From NCBI RefSeq assembly GCF_022458895.1, contig NZ_JAINFL010000002.1, positions 186,001-250,000 on the forward strand: a DNA stretch of 64,000 nt, read 5' to 3'. The translations under genes and the position numbers were made by a program. Within the stretch, counting starts at the first letter, position 1. The number at the start of each line of letters is the position of its first letter. The notes beneath the pieces were generated by a model. It was given only the letters and a program-made list of their open reading frames with translations, had not been told where the DNA came from and searched no databases. This DNA comes from Roseihalotalea indica. Lineage in GTDB: Bacteria > Bacteroidota > Bacteroidia > Cytophagales > Cyclobacteriaceae. Positions 18,182-26,768 of this stretch are shown in pieces.

Positions 18182-20575
18182 ATGTTTAAAAACTACTTTG
18201 CTATTGCTCTGCGGAATTTCTGGAAGCAGAAGACGTATACGCTGCTGAATATCAGTGGGCTGGCTATTGCGCTGGCTACGGCGACGCTGGCACTGCTATT
18301 TATTCAGCACGAATTTAGTTACGATGGCTGGATTCCGAATGAAAATAACATTTACCGGGTATACCGGCAGTGGGAGCCGGGTGGTGGTACGTCTTATACT
18401 CCCTATCTGCTGGCCGAAACGCTGCGCGAAGAATTTCCGGAAATCCAGAGTGCCGTGTATGCTACTGAATATACCGAGTTGATGGTCAGCACCGCAGAAG
18501 AACGGGAAGGCATGTACATTAGCATGGCTTCGGTAGACAGTTCTTTTCTGGAGGTAATGCCTCTCCCGCTAAAATACGGTGATCCCGCTACCGCGCTGCA
18601 AAATCCTCATTCCATGATTCTCAGCGATGATATTGCGCAGCAACTATACGGTGACCAAAACCCAGTAGGCGAAGTGCTGCGAGAGAACAACGAGACCGAC
18701 TACCTGATTACTGGGGTGTTTGCTCCTTTTGAAGGGAATACGCATTTTGATGTGGATATGGTGGGTAGGGATACCGCCAGCTTCTTTAGTACCTGGACGG
18801 GTAACAGTCCGGCTACCTATGTGGCGCTAAACCCTAACACTGACGTGGCCGCGCTGGAAAAAAAGATTACCGAATCAATCAATCCCCGGCTGCAAAAAGA
18901 ACTGGAAAGTTTTGGGGCCAGTTGGGACGAGTTTCCCGAGTGGAAGCTTCAGCCCATCCGCGATGCTCATTTAAATACGGTGGCCCGTATTGGTGGTCCT
19001 TTCTCCGAAGGAAGAGGAGATATGCGGCATGTGTACATCATCGGAGTGGTAGGGTTGCTGATGCTGGTGATTGCCAGTATCAACTACATGAATCTGGCTA
19101 CCGCTCAAGCTGCCCGTCGGGCCCGGGAAGTAGGCGTGCGGAAGGTCAATGGAGCTACGCGCTCTCAACTCGTCTTCCAGTTTTTAGCCGAAGCCATGCT
19201 CCAATGTCTGTTGGCACTGCCCATCGCCATCCTGTTAGCCGAACTGGCTTTGCCGGTCTTTGAGCAAATCACCAACCGGGAACTGCTGCTGGACGTCGCT
19301 GCTTTGAGCCGTATTCTTCCATTACTGGTAGCGGTAGTGTTGGGGTTAGGCGCGCTTTCCGGAAGTTACCCGGCCTTTTTTCTGGCGGCCTATCGCCCTA
19401 CCGAAGTCCTGAAAGGAAAGTGGTTGCGTCGCGACCGGGGTAAAATGCTGCGGCAGGGTATGGTTGTGGTGCAATTTGCCGGAGCGATGGTAGCCGCGGT
19501 AGTGATGACATTTATTTACCAACAGGTACAATATATGCAGAAGCAGGAGTTGGGCTTTCAGTCGGAACAGGTGATGGTGGTTCGGGCCAATACGCAACAG
19601 ACCTACGAGAAGATACAATCGCTACGTTCCCAGTTGTTGCAAAATAGTCACGTTCAGGCTATGACGGCTACCTCCAGCCTGCCGGGCACGGGGCAGCCAG
19701 ATTATGCATTAAAAATTGGTGGCGTAGAGCAGGATAAGTTCGTGAATATCTATTTCACGGATAATGATTTTGCGCCAGCCTTGGATTTGGAAGTTACAGA
19801 AGGACGGTTTCTCCAACCTTCCGACACTACTCCCAATACGTTTGTGGTGAATGAAGCTTTCATCAAAGAATACAATATTGAAAACCCAATTGGGCATGCA
19901 CTCAGCTTTAGTGGGGGTAATGGCGAAAGCACAGGAACTATCATTGGTGTAGTGAAAGACTTTAATTACCGGAGCCTGATCCGCGAGATTGAACCACTGG
20001 CATTTTCCGGAGCTATTCCTCAAATGCGGGGTGGTTGGACCAACATGGCTGCCATTCGTCTGTCTACCACCGATTTGCAAAGTACTATTGCCGACGTGGA
20101 GAAGTTCTGGCAGCAAATTGAACCGGCGCATCCCATTCGCTACTCCTTCCTGGATGATGATTTTTCTCAACTATACGCCGATCAGGAACGGCTAGGACAG
20201 ACCTTGCTGTGGGCCACCATTCTCACGTTGTTTGTAGCCTTACTGGGGCTGTTTGGCCTGGCTTCCTATATGGCCGAGCAACGGACCAAAGAAATTGGCG
20301 TACGCAAAGTGCTGGGCGCTACGGTGCAGCAAATCACCACGCTACTCAGTATGGATTTTCTGAAGATTGTGCTGATTGCCGGAGTGATCGCTACCCCTAT
20401 TGCCTTCTGGCTGGCGCAGCAGTGGCTGACTGATTTTGCCTATCGAACGCCCATCACTGCTCTGCCCTTTCTGCTTGCTATCGTTAGCGCGGTAGTTATT
20501 GCCGTCATCACCGTGGGAAGTCGAGCCATTGGTGCCGCCCGGGCAAATCCGGCAGAAAGCCTAAAAAGCGAATGA
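18182..20575 (+). CDS. FtsX/MacB-like permease, no prefix domain
   Basis: 797 residues from ATG 18182; the frame extends to a TTG at 18164, but that lies inside a repeat. It has the plan of its neighbours: MFKNYFAIALRNFWKQKTYT, one helix, a periplasmic domain, then NYMNLATAQAARRAREVGVR, SGSYPAFFLAAY, a fifth helix with the unusual run FAGAMVAAVVMTF, a second periplasmic domain, GLFGLASYMAEQRTKEIGVR and terminal ANPAESLKSE. It follows the 15688 permease by 82 bp filled by an inverted repeat and is probably in the same P1 transcript. Confidence 0.92.
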   Translation: MFKNYFAIALRNFWKQKTYTLLNISGLAIALATATLALLFIQHEFSYDGWIPNENNIYRVYRQWEPGGGTSYTPYLLAETLREEFPEIQSAVYATEYTELMVSTAEEREGMYISMASVDSSFLEVMPLPLKYGDPATALQNPHSMILSDDIAQQLYGDQNPVGEVLRENNETDYLITGVFAPFEGNTHFDVDMVGRDTASFFSTWTGNSPATYVALNPNTDVAALEKKITESINPRLQKELESFGASWDEFPEWKLQPIRDAHLNTVARIGGPFSEGRGDMRHVYIIGVVGLLMLVIASINYMNLATAQAARRAREVGVRKVNGATRSQLVFQFLAEAMLQCLLALPIAILLAELALPVFEQITNRELLLDVAALSRILPLLVAVVLGLGALSGSYPAFFLAAYRPTEVLKGKWLRRDRGKMLRQGMVVVQFAGAMVAAVVMTFIYQQVQYMQKQELGFQSEQVMVVRANTQQTYEKIQSLRSQLLQNSHVQAMTATSSLPGTGQPDYALKIGGVEQDKFVNIYFTDNDFAPALDLEVTEGRFLQPSDTTPNTFVVNEAFIKEYNIENPIGHALSFSGGNGESTGTIIGVVKDFNYRSLIREIEPLAFSGAIPQMRGGWTNMAAIRLSTTDLQSTIADVEKFWQQIEPAHPIRYSFLDDDFSQLYADQERLGQTLLWATILTLFVALLGLFGLASYMAEQRTKEIGVRKVLGATVQQITTLLSMDFLKIVLIAGVIATPIAFWLAQQWLTDFAYRTPITALPFLLAIVSAVVIAVITVGSRAIGAARANPAESLKSE

Positions 20576-20578
20576 TGA

Positions 20579-21070
20579 GGGGTAAAAGGTAAAGGGTTGA
20601 GGGTGAATGGCAAGGAGCGAGACTGAAGTTTTGATAAAATATTGAAAGCCATGGGTAAGAAGGTTGATCGGTTTGAGGAATTGGAGGTTTGGCAGGAGAG
20701 TACGGAGCTAGCTGTTACTTTGTATAAACATTTAAAAAATTGTAAGGATTTTGGTATGAGGGATCAAATGCAGCGAGCTGCGGTATCTATTGCCTCTAAT
20801 ATTGCTGAAGGCTTTGATCGGCAGTCGCAAAAGGAATTTATACAATTTCTGTATATCGCCCGCGGTTCCTGCGCCGAAGTGAGAACTCAACTGCATATAG
20901 CTGCCAAGGTAGGCATTCTTCAATCAACAGAAGCGTAAACCTTGAAAGAGCAAACCCGCAAAATATCAGCCATGCTATACAACCTGATCCAGTACCGCAA
21001 AAAATTCACCTAACTAACCATTAGCCCTATAATTCACCTTTTACCCTGTACCGTCAACCCTTCTACCCTT
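20579..21070 (+). mobile_element. IVS-like element: inverted ends around a four-helix-bundle gene
   Basis: The two ends are complementary in blocks. GGGTA (20580-20584), AAGGGTTGA (20592-20600) and GGTGAAT (20602-20608) match ATTCACC (21032-21038), TCAACCCTT (21054-21062) and TACCC (21064-21068), with about 15 extra bases on the right. Known 23S rRNA intervening sequences also carry this protein family within a base-paired stem. Here the unit sits between two permease genes, not in rRNA. Mobility is inference. Confidence 0.5.
20651..21013 (+). pseudogene. Four-helix-bundle (23S rRNA IVP-type) gene with in-frame stop
   Basis: From ATG 20651 the frame encodes a typical member: FEELEVWQESTELAVTLYK, then RDQMQRAAVSIASNIAEGFD and FIQFLYIARGSCAEVRTQL. 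A TAA at 20936-20938 stops it after 95 residues. The same frame then continues with LKEQTRKISAMLYNLIQYRK and reaches a second stop at 21011-21013, giving the usual family length of about 120. The missing part is the fourth helix. A single base change such as TAC/TAT (Tyr) to TAA would explain it. A truncated product could still be made, so loss of function is likely but not proven. Confidence 0.85.
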
Positions 21071-21076
21071 AAAACT

Positions 21077-23524
21077 ATGTTAAAAAACTACCTCATTACC
21101 ACCCTGCGGAATTTTCGGCGCAATACCGTTAATACGGTTATTAATGTATCGGGGCTTACATTGAGCCTGGCTTGCTGTATTGTGATCTACGCATTTGTCA
21201 AGCATGAGTACAGCTTTGATCACTGGCATGAGAAAGCCGATCGTACCTTTCGGGTTGTTTCGGAGTATCAGAGTAATGGTGGTACAGACTACAATGGGTA
21301 TGTCTCTTATCCGGTGGCCGAAGCTTTGCGCCAGGAGTTTGCCGATATGGAAACAGCTACCCGGGTGATTATGGGGCAGGATGAGGTCGTTAAAATACAG
21401 GAGGGAAGCAGTGCCCCTAAACTATTTCAGGAGGAGGATGCAGTGTATACTGATGAGTTTTTCCTCAAAACCTTTGACTATCAGTTACTGGCTGCCCAGT
21501 CGGATAATCTGCTGAGCACTCCGGAGGAAGTTGTACTGACCCGGGAGCTGGCAGATAAATTTTATGGCAATTCTTTTCGTGGAAAATACGAAGAGCTGCT
21601 AGGTAAAACGCTGATGATCAGCCAACGTCCTTATCAGATCACCGGAGTACTGGAAGATCCGCCCCGCAATACCAGTGTTACCTTCCACATGCTGCTGCCG
21701 CTCAAAGACTACGAAAAGCGAAATGAGTGGCTTCAGAACTGGGACAATACCAGCTCTGACTGGTCTACGTTTGTTACCTTACCGGAAGGGCAGTCGCCGG
21801 CACAGTTTGAAGAGCGATTAGCCATCATTCCTGAAAAATACTTTAAGGGAGAAGATGCTAGTCGCCACACTTATCTGCTGCAACCTTTGCCCGAGGTGCA
21901 TACCGATGAGCAGTATGGCGGCACCAACTATCCGGCTCCGGCTATTCTGATTGTTGCCTTTGTTACTATGGGCATCATTGTGCTACTGACCGCTTGTATC
22001 AATTTCATTAATCTGGCTACGGCTCAGTCGGTGAAACGAGCCAAAGAGATTGGCATTCGCAAGGCCCTGGGTAGCCTGAAGTGGCAACTGATGCTGCAAT
22101 TCATGAGTGAGACTTTCCTGCTATCGTTAATAGCCTCAGTGCTGGCCTATGCTATCGCTCGGGAGTTTGTGCAGGTTTTTAACCAATATCTTTCAGTAGT
22201 GATTGATTATGGGTTGACACTAGACATGAGCGTTCTCTATTTTCTGGTCGGCCTCATACTGGTAGTAACATGTATGGCAGGCTATTATCCGGCCCGCGTG
22301 CTGTCTGGCTTTCGCCCGGTAGAAGCCCTAAAACAGTCTATCAACGCTAAACAGGCAGGGTTTGCTGGAAAATTCTCTTTGCGTAAAACGCTGGTGGTTA
22401 CTCAGTTTGTAATCTCACAGCTACTTATTATCGGAACTATTATAGTAGCCAGCCAGATGCGTTACGTGCGAGAGCGCGATTTGGGCTTTGCTACCGACGA
22501 TGTAGCAGTTCTTTTTGTGCCCGGGGGTGATGTACAGGGGCGAGAAACATTTCGTAACAAGCTAACGGCTCAGGCGGCTATTAGCGAAGTGAGCTTTAAT
22601 ACTGGCCCGCCCATGTCTAGCGGAAACAACTGGACCGATATTTATAATCCGGCTCAGGGAGAAGAAAGCCGCTTTGGCATTAACCAGAAGCGGGTAGATC
22701 CTCAGTATCTGTCTACCTTCGAGATTGAACTACTAGCCGGGAGGAACCTCCGGGAAGAAGATGAAGTATTAGCCGAAGACTCTACCAATGAGTACAATGT
22801 GCTGATCAATGAAAAGGCTATGCGTCAATTAGGCTTTGCCAGCCCAGCAGAGGCGTTAGACCAAATGATGTATACCTATGGCCAGAGAAAAGCAAAAGTT
22901 GTGGGAGTGATAGAAGACTTTATCAATGCACCGCTTCAAGAAGAAATTTATCCCTGCATGCTGCACAGCCGGGGTACATATGTCTGGATGGCTTCCATAA
23001 AGCTGACAACTCCCCAACCTGTGCATGAGTTGACTTTTATGAAGGAGGCCTGGCAGGAAATCTTTCCCGATCATTTCTACAATGCCATGACCTTAGATGA
23101 GTACTTCAGGTACGGTGCTTTTTACGTGATTGAAGACCTGATGTACCAGGGCTTTCGGCTTTTTGCTTTTATTGCCATTGCCATTGGGTGTATGGGCTTA
23201 TACGGTCTCATCTCGTATCTGGCGCTACAAAGGCGTAAGGAAATCGGCGTTCGCAAAACATTAGGAGCTTCCATACAGCAGATTCTTTACCTGTTTTCCA
23301 AAGAGTTTACCTGGCTGGTGCTGCTGGCATTTATCATAGCTGCCCCTGTAGGGTATTTTGCCATGCAGGCCTGGCTGGAAACTTTCGTAGATAAAATACC
23401 GATCACCCCGATTTATTTCGCCCTGGCTTTTCTGGTATCTATCCTGATTACGCTGGTGACGGTGGGCTACAAATCCCTTCATGCCGCATTGGCTAATCCG
23501 GTGGAATCTTTGCGGAATGAGTAA
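21077..23524 (+). CDS. FtsX/MacB-like permease, no prefix domain
   Basis: 815 residues starting MLKNYLITTLRNFRRNTVNT. The first helix region has two adjacent Cys (SLACCIVIYAF). A long first periplasmic domain is followed by NFINLATAQSVKRAKEIGIR, the variant AGYYPARVLSGF, a fifth helix TQFVISQLLIIGTIIV, a second periplasmic domain, GLYGLISYLALQRRKEIGVR and ANPVESLRNE. The GLYGLISY variant and the VISQLLIIGTI helix are shared with the 35502 permease, so these two form a subgroup. It is the third permease of the first array block, separated from the second by the IVS-like element. Confidence 0.92.
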   Translation: MLKNYLITTLRNFRRNTVNTVINVSGLTLSLACCIVIYAFVKHEYSFDHWHEKADRTFRVVSEYQSNGGTDYNGYVSYPVAEALRQEFADMETATRVIMGQDEVVKIQEGSSAPKLFQEEDAVYTDEFFLKTFDYQLLAAQSDNLLSTPEEVVLTRELADKFYGNSFRGKYEELLGKTLMISQRPYQITGVLEDPPRNTSVTFHMLLPLKDYEKRNEWLQNWDNTSSDWSTFVTLPEGQSPAQFEERLAIIPEKYFKGEDASRHTYLLQPLPEVHTDEQYGGTNYPAPAILIVAFVTMGIIVLLTACINFINLATAQSVKRAKEIGIRKALGSLKWQLMLQFMSETFLLSLIASVLAYAIAREFVQVFNQYLSVVIDYGLTLDMSVLYFLVGLILVVTCMAGYYPARVLSGFRPVEALKQSINAKQAGFAGKFSLRKTLVVTQFVISQLLIIGTIIVASQMRYVRERDLGFATDDVAVLFVPGGDVQGRETFRNKLTAQAAISEVSFNTGPPMSSGNNWTDIYNPAQGEESRFGINQKRVDPQYLSTFEIELLAGRNLREEDEVLAEDSTNEYNVLINEKAMRQLGFASPAEALDQMMYTYGQRKAKVVGVIEDFINAPLQEEIYPCMLHSRGTYVWMASIKLTTPQPVHELTFMKEAWQEIFPDHFYNAMTLDEYFRYGAFYVIEDLMYQGFRLFAFIAIAIGCMGLYGLISYLALQRRKEIGVRKTLGASIQQILYLFSKEFTWLVLLAFIIAAPVGYFAMQAWLETFVDKIPITPIYFALAFLVSILITLVTVGYKSLHAALANPVESLRNE

Positions 23525-23563
23525 GTGAAGAGGAGGTTTCTCTTAAAGACGTACCAAAGAAGT

Positions 23564-23604
23564 GGTTGGCAGGAGGCGGGTCCCTCCACAGCCTCCCGCC
23601 AACC
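23564..23604. repeat. GC-rich intergenic palindrome
   Basis: Arms of 14 bp, GGTTGGCAGGAGGC (23564-23577) and GCCTCCCGCCAACC (23591-23604), with one mismatch and a 13-base loop. It lies between convergent permease and MOSC genes and could fold in both transcripts. It belongs to a loose family with copies near 13475, 25849, 47453 and 59768. Confidence 0.85.
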
Positions 23605-23658
23605 GCCTACCCTAACGCTTACCTACCCGATCAGATAATACTTTCAATAGAATATTGT

Positions 23659-24468
23659 TCATTCTATCACATTCACTGGCTGGCCCACATGGAGCTTGCC
23701 AAGTTTCCTGGGAATGAGGTTAACCCCAAACGTTACCGCTCCGGCGGCATTTTTCCGATAAGTTGACAGGGTGCGCAAGGGTTCCTGCTGCTCGTCTTTC
23801 TTCTGTAATACCGGATCAACCGTAGTAAATACGCAACGTTTGCAGTGCTCATTTACTTCAAACTCACAATCGCCAATGCGAATATACTTCCAGTCATCTT
23901 CCTGATAAGGCTTTCCTCCTTTGATAATAATATTCGGACGAAACCGGTTCATCAGCACCGGGCGATCCAGCCGGGTGTTCAGCTCATGCAATGATTCTTC
24001 TGAAATCAGGTGAATCGGAGAGGTATCTGCATAACTGACTCGGTCACCTTCCAGCCCACCGTATTTCGATAGCATTTCAACACCTTCTTCTCCAAGCATA
24101 ATTAGCTCACACGCAATTCCCAGATAACCCGATAGCCAGTCCGATACATTCTTCCCTAGCGGGAGTCCTTTCACGTTTCGTTTAAATAACCTGACATCTA
24201 TTTCTTGCCTCGGAGCTGGCTCAGAGGAAAGTTTATATACCGAGATTTCGGAAGCTTTAAGCAGCAGGGTTCCCGCCTCTATATCTACCGAGATACCCAG
24301 TAATCGAGGATACTCCCGCCCAGTGATAACCTCCCGGTTTGCATTAACTACCGCCCAACGCCGGTCTAGCCTGAGGCCAGTCCTTAGAACTGCGCTTTCT
24401 TGCAATGAAACTCCTGCTAACGATTTCACAGGATAAACCATAATTTTTGTGATACTTACAGCGCACAT
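23659..24468 (-). CDS. MOSC-domain protein (YcbX/mARC-like)
   Basis: 269 residues from ATG 24468, which places the conserved MOSC_N opening (ITKIMVYPVKSLAG) at the N-terminus; the frame runs further upstream without similarity. After the beta-barrel domain (DRRWAVVNANREVITGREYP) the MOSC part shows PIHLISEESLHELN, NRFRPNIIIKG and CKRCVFTTVDP, which holds the cysteine expected to ligate molybdenum cofactor. Relatives reduce N-hydroxylated compounds or carry sulfur. No [2Fe-2S] ferredoxin domain is fused at the C-terminus, unlike E. coli YcbX. It points against the permease array and may be an older resident. Confidence 0.9.
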   Translation of the reverse strand: MCAVSITKIMVYPVKSLAGVSLQESAVLRTGLRLDRRWAVVNANREVITGREYPRLLGISVDIEAGTLLLKASEISVYKLSSEPAPRQEIDVRLFKRNVKGLPLGKNVSDWLSGYLGIACELIMLGEEGVEMLSKYGGLEGDRVSYADTSPIHLISEESLHELNTRLDRPVLMNRFRPNIIIKGGKPYQEDDWKYIRIGDCEFEVNEHCKRCVFTTVDPVLQKKDEQQEPLRTLSTYRKNAAGAVTFGVNLIPRKLGKLHVGQPVNVIE

Positions 24469-25047
24469 GGTATTAATAGTTAGGTTACACCAGGTAGTGA
24501 TTGGTCTTGGCCAAGATAAGTACAAAACCTAAGTCTGACCAATGAAATTATCACTGATGGTTCTTGAAAAATCGTGTAGGCTTATGAGGTAATCTCCTTT
24601 ATTTCAGTACTTAGCACCTACTTTTTCATAGGTACCTTACATAGGTGATTTTATTAAAAAAAATTTAAGTTCATGTTTCAAAATGAGGTTGAACACTTAT
24701 CTCATATAGCATAAGAAAGCTTCTTACCCACCTTTGATAACAGCAGATACTATTTCTTGAAAACATCTTACTAGAAAGGGCTTTTGCCTATTAGTTGAAG
24801 TAGCATAAGTTCAGCCTGATAACATGCTCCTCTTACCTTTGTATCACAACCTTATTGCTTTAGGAATATTCAAAACTCACGAGGCTTAAAAGTACATTCT
24901 CACCCAGGTTAAGATCCAGATTCTTATCGGAGAAACGTGAAGTTTTGCTTTCAGACGATATTCATTTTGCTAAACGCTGATCCATAAAAAAAGCTTTCGC
25001 TTATAGCGGAAGCCTTGGCATTATTCACCCTCATTCATTGGCGCTCT
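24469..25047. other. AT-rich intergenic region
   Basis: No supportable gene in about 580 bp. Apart from the DUF4469 terminator at its right end, the sequence is AT-rich and shows no palindrome longer than about 8 bp. It should include the MOSC promoter, but no clear TAnnTTTG/-33 pair was identified. Confidence 0.5.
24985..25013 (-). terminator. Rho-independent terminator of the DUF4469 gene
   Basis: Read on the minus strand, GCTTCCGCT and AGCGAAAGC form a 9-bp stem with one mismatch and an ATA loop, followed by seven T. It lies about 35 bp after the stop of the DUF4469 gene. Confidence 0.85.
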
Positions 25048-25737
25048 TTACTCTACTGCCAGCAGTGTATCTAGCTGCCCGGTACGCACCTCTCCACCTT
25101 GTGTTTTAGCTTTTACCTGTAAAGTGTAAGTTCCTGTAACCAGGATGTCAGGTAAGCCAACATAAATTCGCTTACTTCCTTTATCAATGTATTCATTCAC
25201 ACGAGCAACCTTCCCTGCTTTATTGATCAGAAACACTCCCTGCTCTACATCCTGATGATCAAACGTTAGCTTATCGCCAAAAATACGAGCTGATTTACCG
25301 GGAGTAAGCTTCTCATTATTAGTGCCACTCACTACATCCTCTACCAGTGAAATTTGCGGACTCGGATTATTGGCTGCTACCTTCCGTAGAGTTATCCTCT
25401 TGATAGCTTCTCGTAGTACTTTGCTAGATGTAAACTTTAATCGTAGTTCGTGCTTTTCCGGATTAAATGTTTCTTGAATGTTGTGAAACACCCCGCGCAT
25501 ATTGGGACTCACGTAAAACAGTTCGGTTTTGACACCATAACCCTCTTCCATAAATTCACACACTATATTCTTCTCAGCATGAAAAACCGCTAAAATATCA
25601 GCCTCAGAAAGCCGGTTATTATCTTTTAAAATACTCGCGACAATATCCGCCCGGGTTTTGGTGCCATTGGTAATGACGACGCCCCTAAAATCATTAGGGT
25701 CGGTGGTTAGTGGATTGTCTGCCAGATAGTAATCCAT
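25048..25737 (-). CDS. HU-like DNA-binding / DUF4469 protein
   Basis: 229 residues from ATG 25737. The frame extends upstream with a hydrophobic stretch that has no place in the family. The N-terminal half matches the Bacteroidota HU-like domain (LADNPLTTDPNDFRGVV, TRADIVASIL, then FYVSPNMRGVF), and the C-terminal half is a DUF4469-type beta domain (LTPGKSARIFGDKLTF, GTYTLQVKAKTQGG). Relatives are abundant in Bacteroidetes, and their N-terminal fold suggests DNA binding or nucleoid association. The role here is not known. It is a single gene flanked by a terminator and, upstream, by a 160-bp inverted-repeat element. Confidence 0.85.
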   Translation of the reverse strand: MDYYLADNPLTTDPNDFRGVVITNGTKTRADIVASILKDNNRLSEADILAVFHAEKNIVCEFMEEGYGVKTELFYVSPNMRGVFHNIQETFNPEKHELRLKFTSSKVLREAIKRITLRKVAANNPSPQISLVEDVVSGTNNEKLTPGKSARIFGDKLTFDHQDVEQGVFLINKAGKVARVNEYIDKGSKRIYVGLPDILVTGTYTLQVKAKTQGGEVRTGQLDTLLAVE

Positions 25738-25848
25738 TTCTATAGTATTAGGTAAGAAATTAAATGAAAGTAAAATTATCGGTAAAAACAGCTTAGATGT
25801 CGAGCGGAAATTCAGAAAATAGTACAAGGGTAAGGGAAAATGCAGAAC

Positions 25849-26008
25849 GGAGGTAGGAGGCGGTTATCAGGTGGCAGTAGGCGACTGGCAGATTAGGGGC
25901 TAAAAGATCGCAAAACGCTAACGATCAACTTTAGCCAAAGAGGATTAGGTTACCTCACTATTCACAAGCCTGCTAATAGCCACCTGTCAACAATCGCCTC
26001 CCCCCTCC
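25849..26008. repeat. 160-bp MITE-like inverted-repeat element
   Basis: The left end (GGAGGTAGGAGGCG at 25849-25862, CAGGTGGC at 25868-25875) pairs with the right end (GCCACCTG at 25979-25986, CGCCTCCCCCCTCC at 25995-26008). Inside, GGCTAAA-a-GATCG (25898-25910) pairs with CGATC-aac-TTTAGCC (25922-25936). No coding capacity. It ends five bases before the tandem activator sites of P2. Confidence 0.7.
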
Positions 26009-26013
26009 TTCCC

Positions 26014-26107
26014 TGTCCATTCCCGTACATCAATTGCTCGTTCCCGAACACAATAATCTACGAAAAGCCTCTTAAAAGAAGCTCTGAGGCTTGGCAAAGG
26101 GTTTGTT
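26014..26107 (+). promoter_or_regulatory. Tandem palindromic activator sites plus -24/-12-like promoter (P2)
   Basis: Site 1 TGTCCA-TTCC-CGTACA (26014-26029) and site 2 TGCTCG-TTCC-CGAACA (26035-26050), centres 21 bp apart. The sigma-54-like element TGGCAAA-GGGT-TTGTT is at 26092-26107, its GG 51 bp from site 2. The PadR ATG follows at 26136. Confidence 0.65.
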
Positions 26108-26135
26108 CTACGTAATATGAATTAATTACCTGACT

Positions 26136-26474
26136 ATGCGAAAGACCTACATCGGTGAACTGGAAGAGGTAGTGCTGCTAACCGTAGCTCTGCTCTACGA
26201 CGAAGCCTACGGGGTGGCAATCACCCGGGAGATCAAAGCTCAGACAGGGCGCAGTATCAGCATCAGTGCCATACATGCTACGCTGCACCGGCTATCAGAA
26301 AAGGGCTTTGTCAACTCCCGGCTCGGAGGGGCCACGGCTGAGCGGGGTGGCCGCCGCAAACGCTTCTTCACCGTAACCCCGGCCGGCAGCCGTATGCTGC
26401 ACGACATCCAGCAGACTCGCGATCAGTTGTGGCAACAGATACCGGCGCAGGCACTACAATGGAAGATGGAGTAA
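26136..26474 (+). CDS. PadR-family transcriptional regulator
   Basis: 112 residues: LEEVVLLTVALLYDEAYGVA, ISISAIHATLHRLSEKGFVN and wing RGGRRKRFFTVTPAGSRML. It heads an operon with a FecR-like fragment gene and three prefix-bearing permeases. It is closely related to the PadR at 35158 (shared VNSxxGxATAERGGRRKR), less so to the one at 4381. Its promoter is the sigma-54-like P2, so it may be both activated from P2 and a repressor of the same operon; this is inference. Confidence 0.94.
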   Translation: MRKTYIGELEEVVLLTVALLYDEAYGVAITREIKAQTGRSISISAIHATLHRLSEKGFVNSRLGGATAERGGRRKRFFTVTPAGSRMLHDIQQTRDQLWQQIPAQALQWKME

Positions 26475-26488
26475 GCCGGGATCACTAT

Positions 26489-26725
26489 ATGGAAGAAGAC
26501 TTTGCTTTAGACGATGATTTCTGTCGCTGGGTGTTGCATCCCGATGCTGCTTCGGAAACCTTCTGGGGCGACTGGCTCGTCCAACACCCGCATCAGCAGG
26601 AAGCCGTAGGCGAGGCTCGAGAACTGGTTTGTTGGCTGAGCCGGATGGATGGATCAGCTCCTATGTCGATATCCGAGAAAAAGAGTTCTTACCAACGCTT
26701 TTTGAAGAAACTTGATGAGAAATAA
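26489..26725 (+). CDS. Small FecR-N-like protein
   Basis: 78 residues from ATG 26489, 14 bp after the PadR stop; an in-frame ATG at 26459 overlapping padR is an alternative. The sequence DDDFCRWVLHPDAASETFWG and WLVQHPHQQEAVGEARELV resembles the cytosolic N-terminal domain of FecR anti-sigma factors. It stops before any membrane helix or FecR periplasmic domain. It could be a free sigma-binding or PadR-linked adaptor, or a remnant. It is followed 43 bp later by a permease. Family assignment is moderate. Confidence 0.65.
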   Translation: MEEDFALDDDFCRWVLHPDAASETFWGDWLVQHPHQQEAVGEARELVCWLSRMDGSAPMSISEKKSSYQRFLKKLDEK

Positions 26726-26768
26726 CGCCTCAATGGCACCTCAGAACTACCCTGTTAATTAACCCCAC

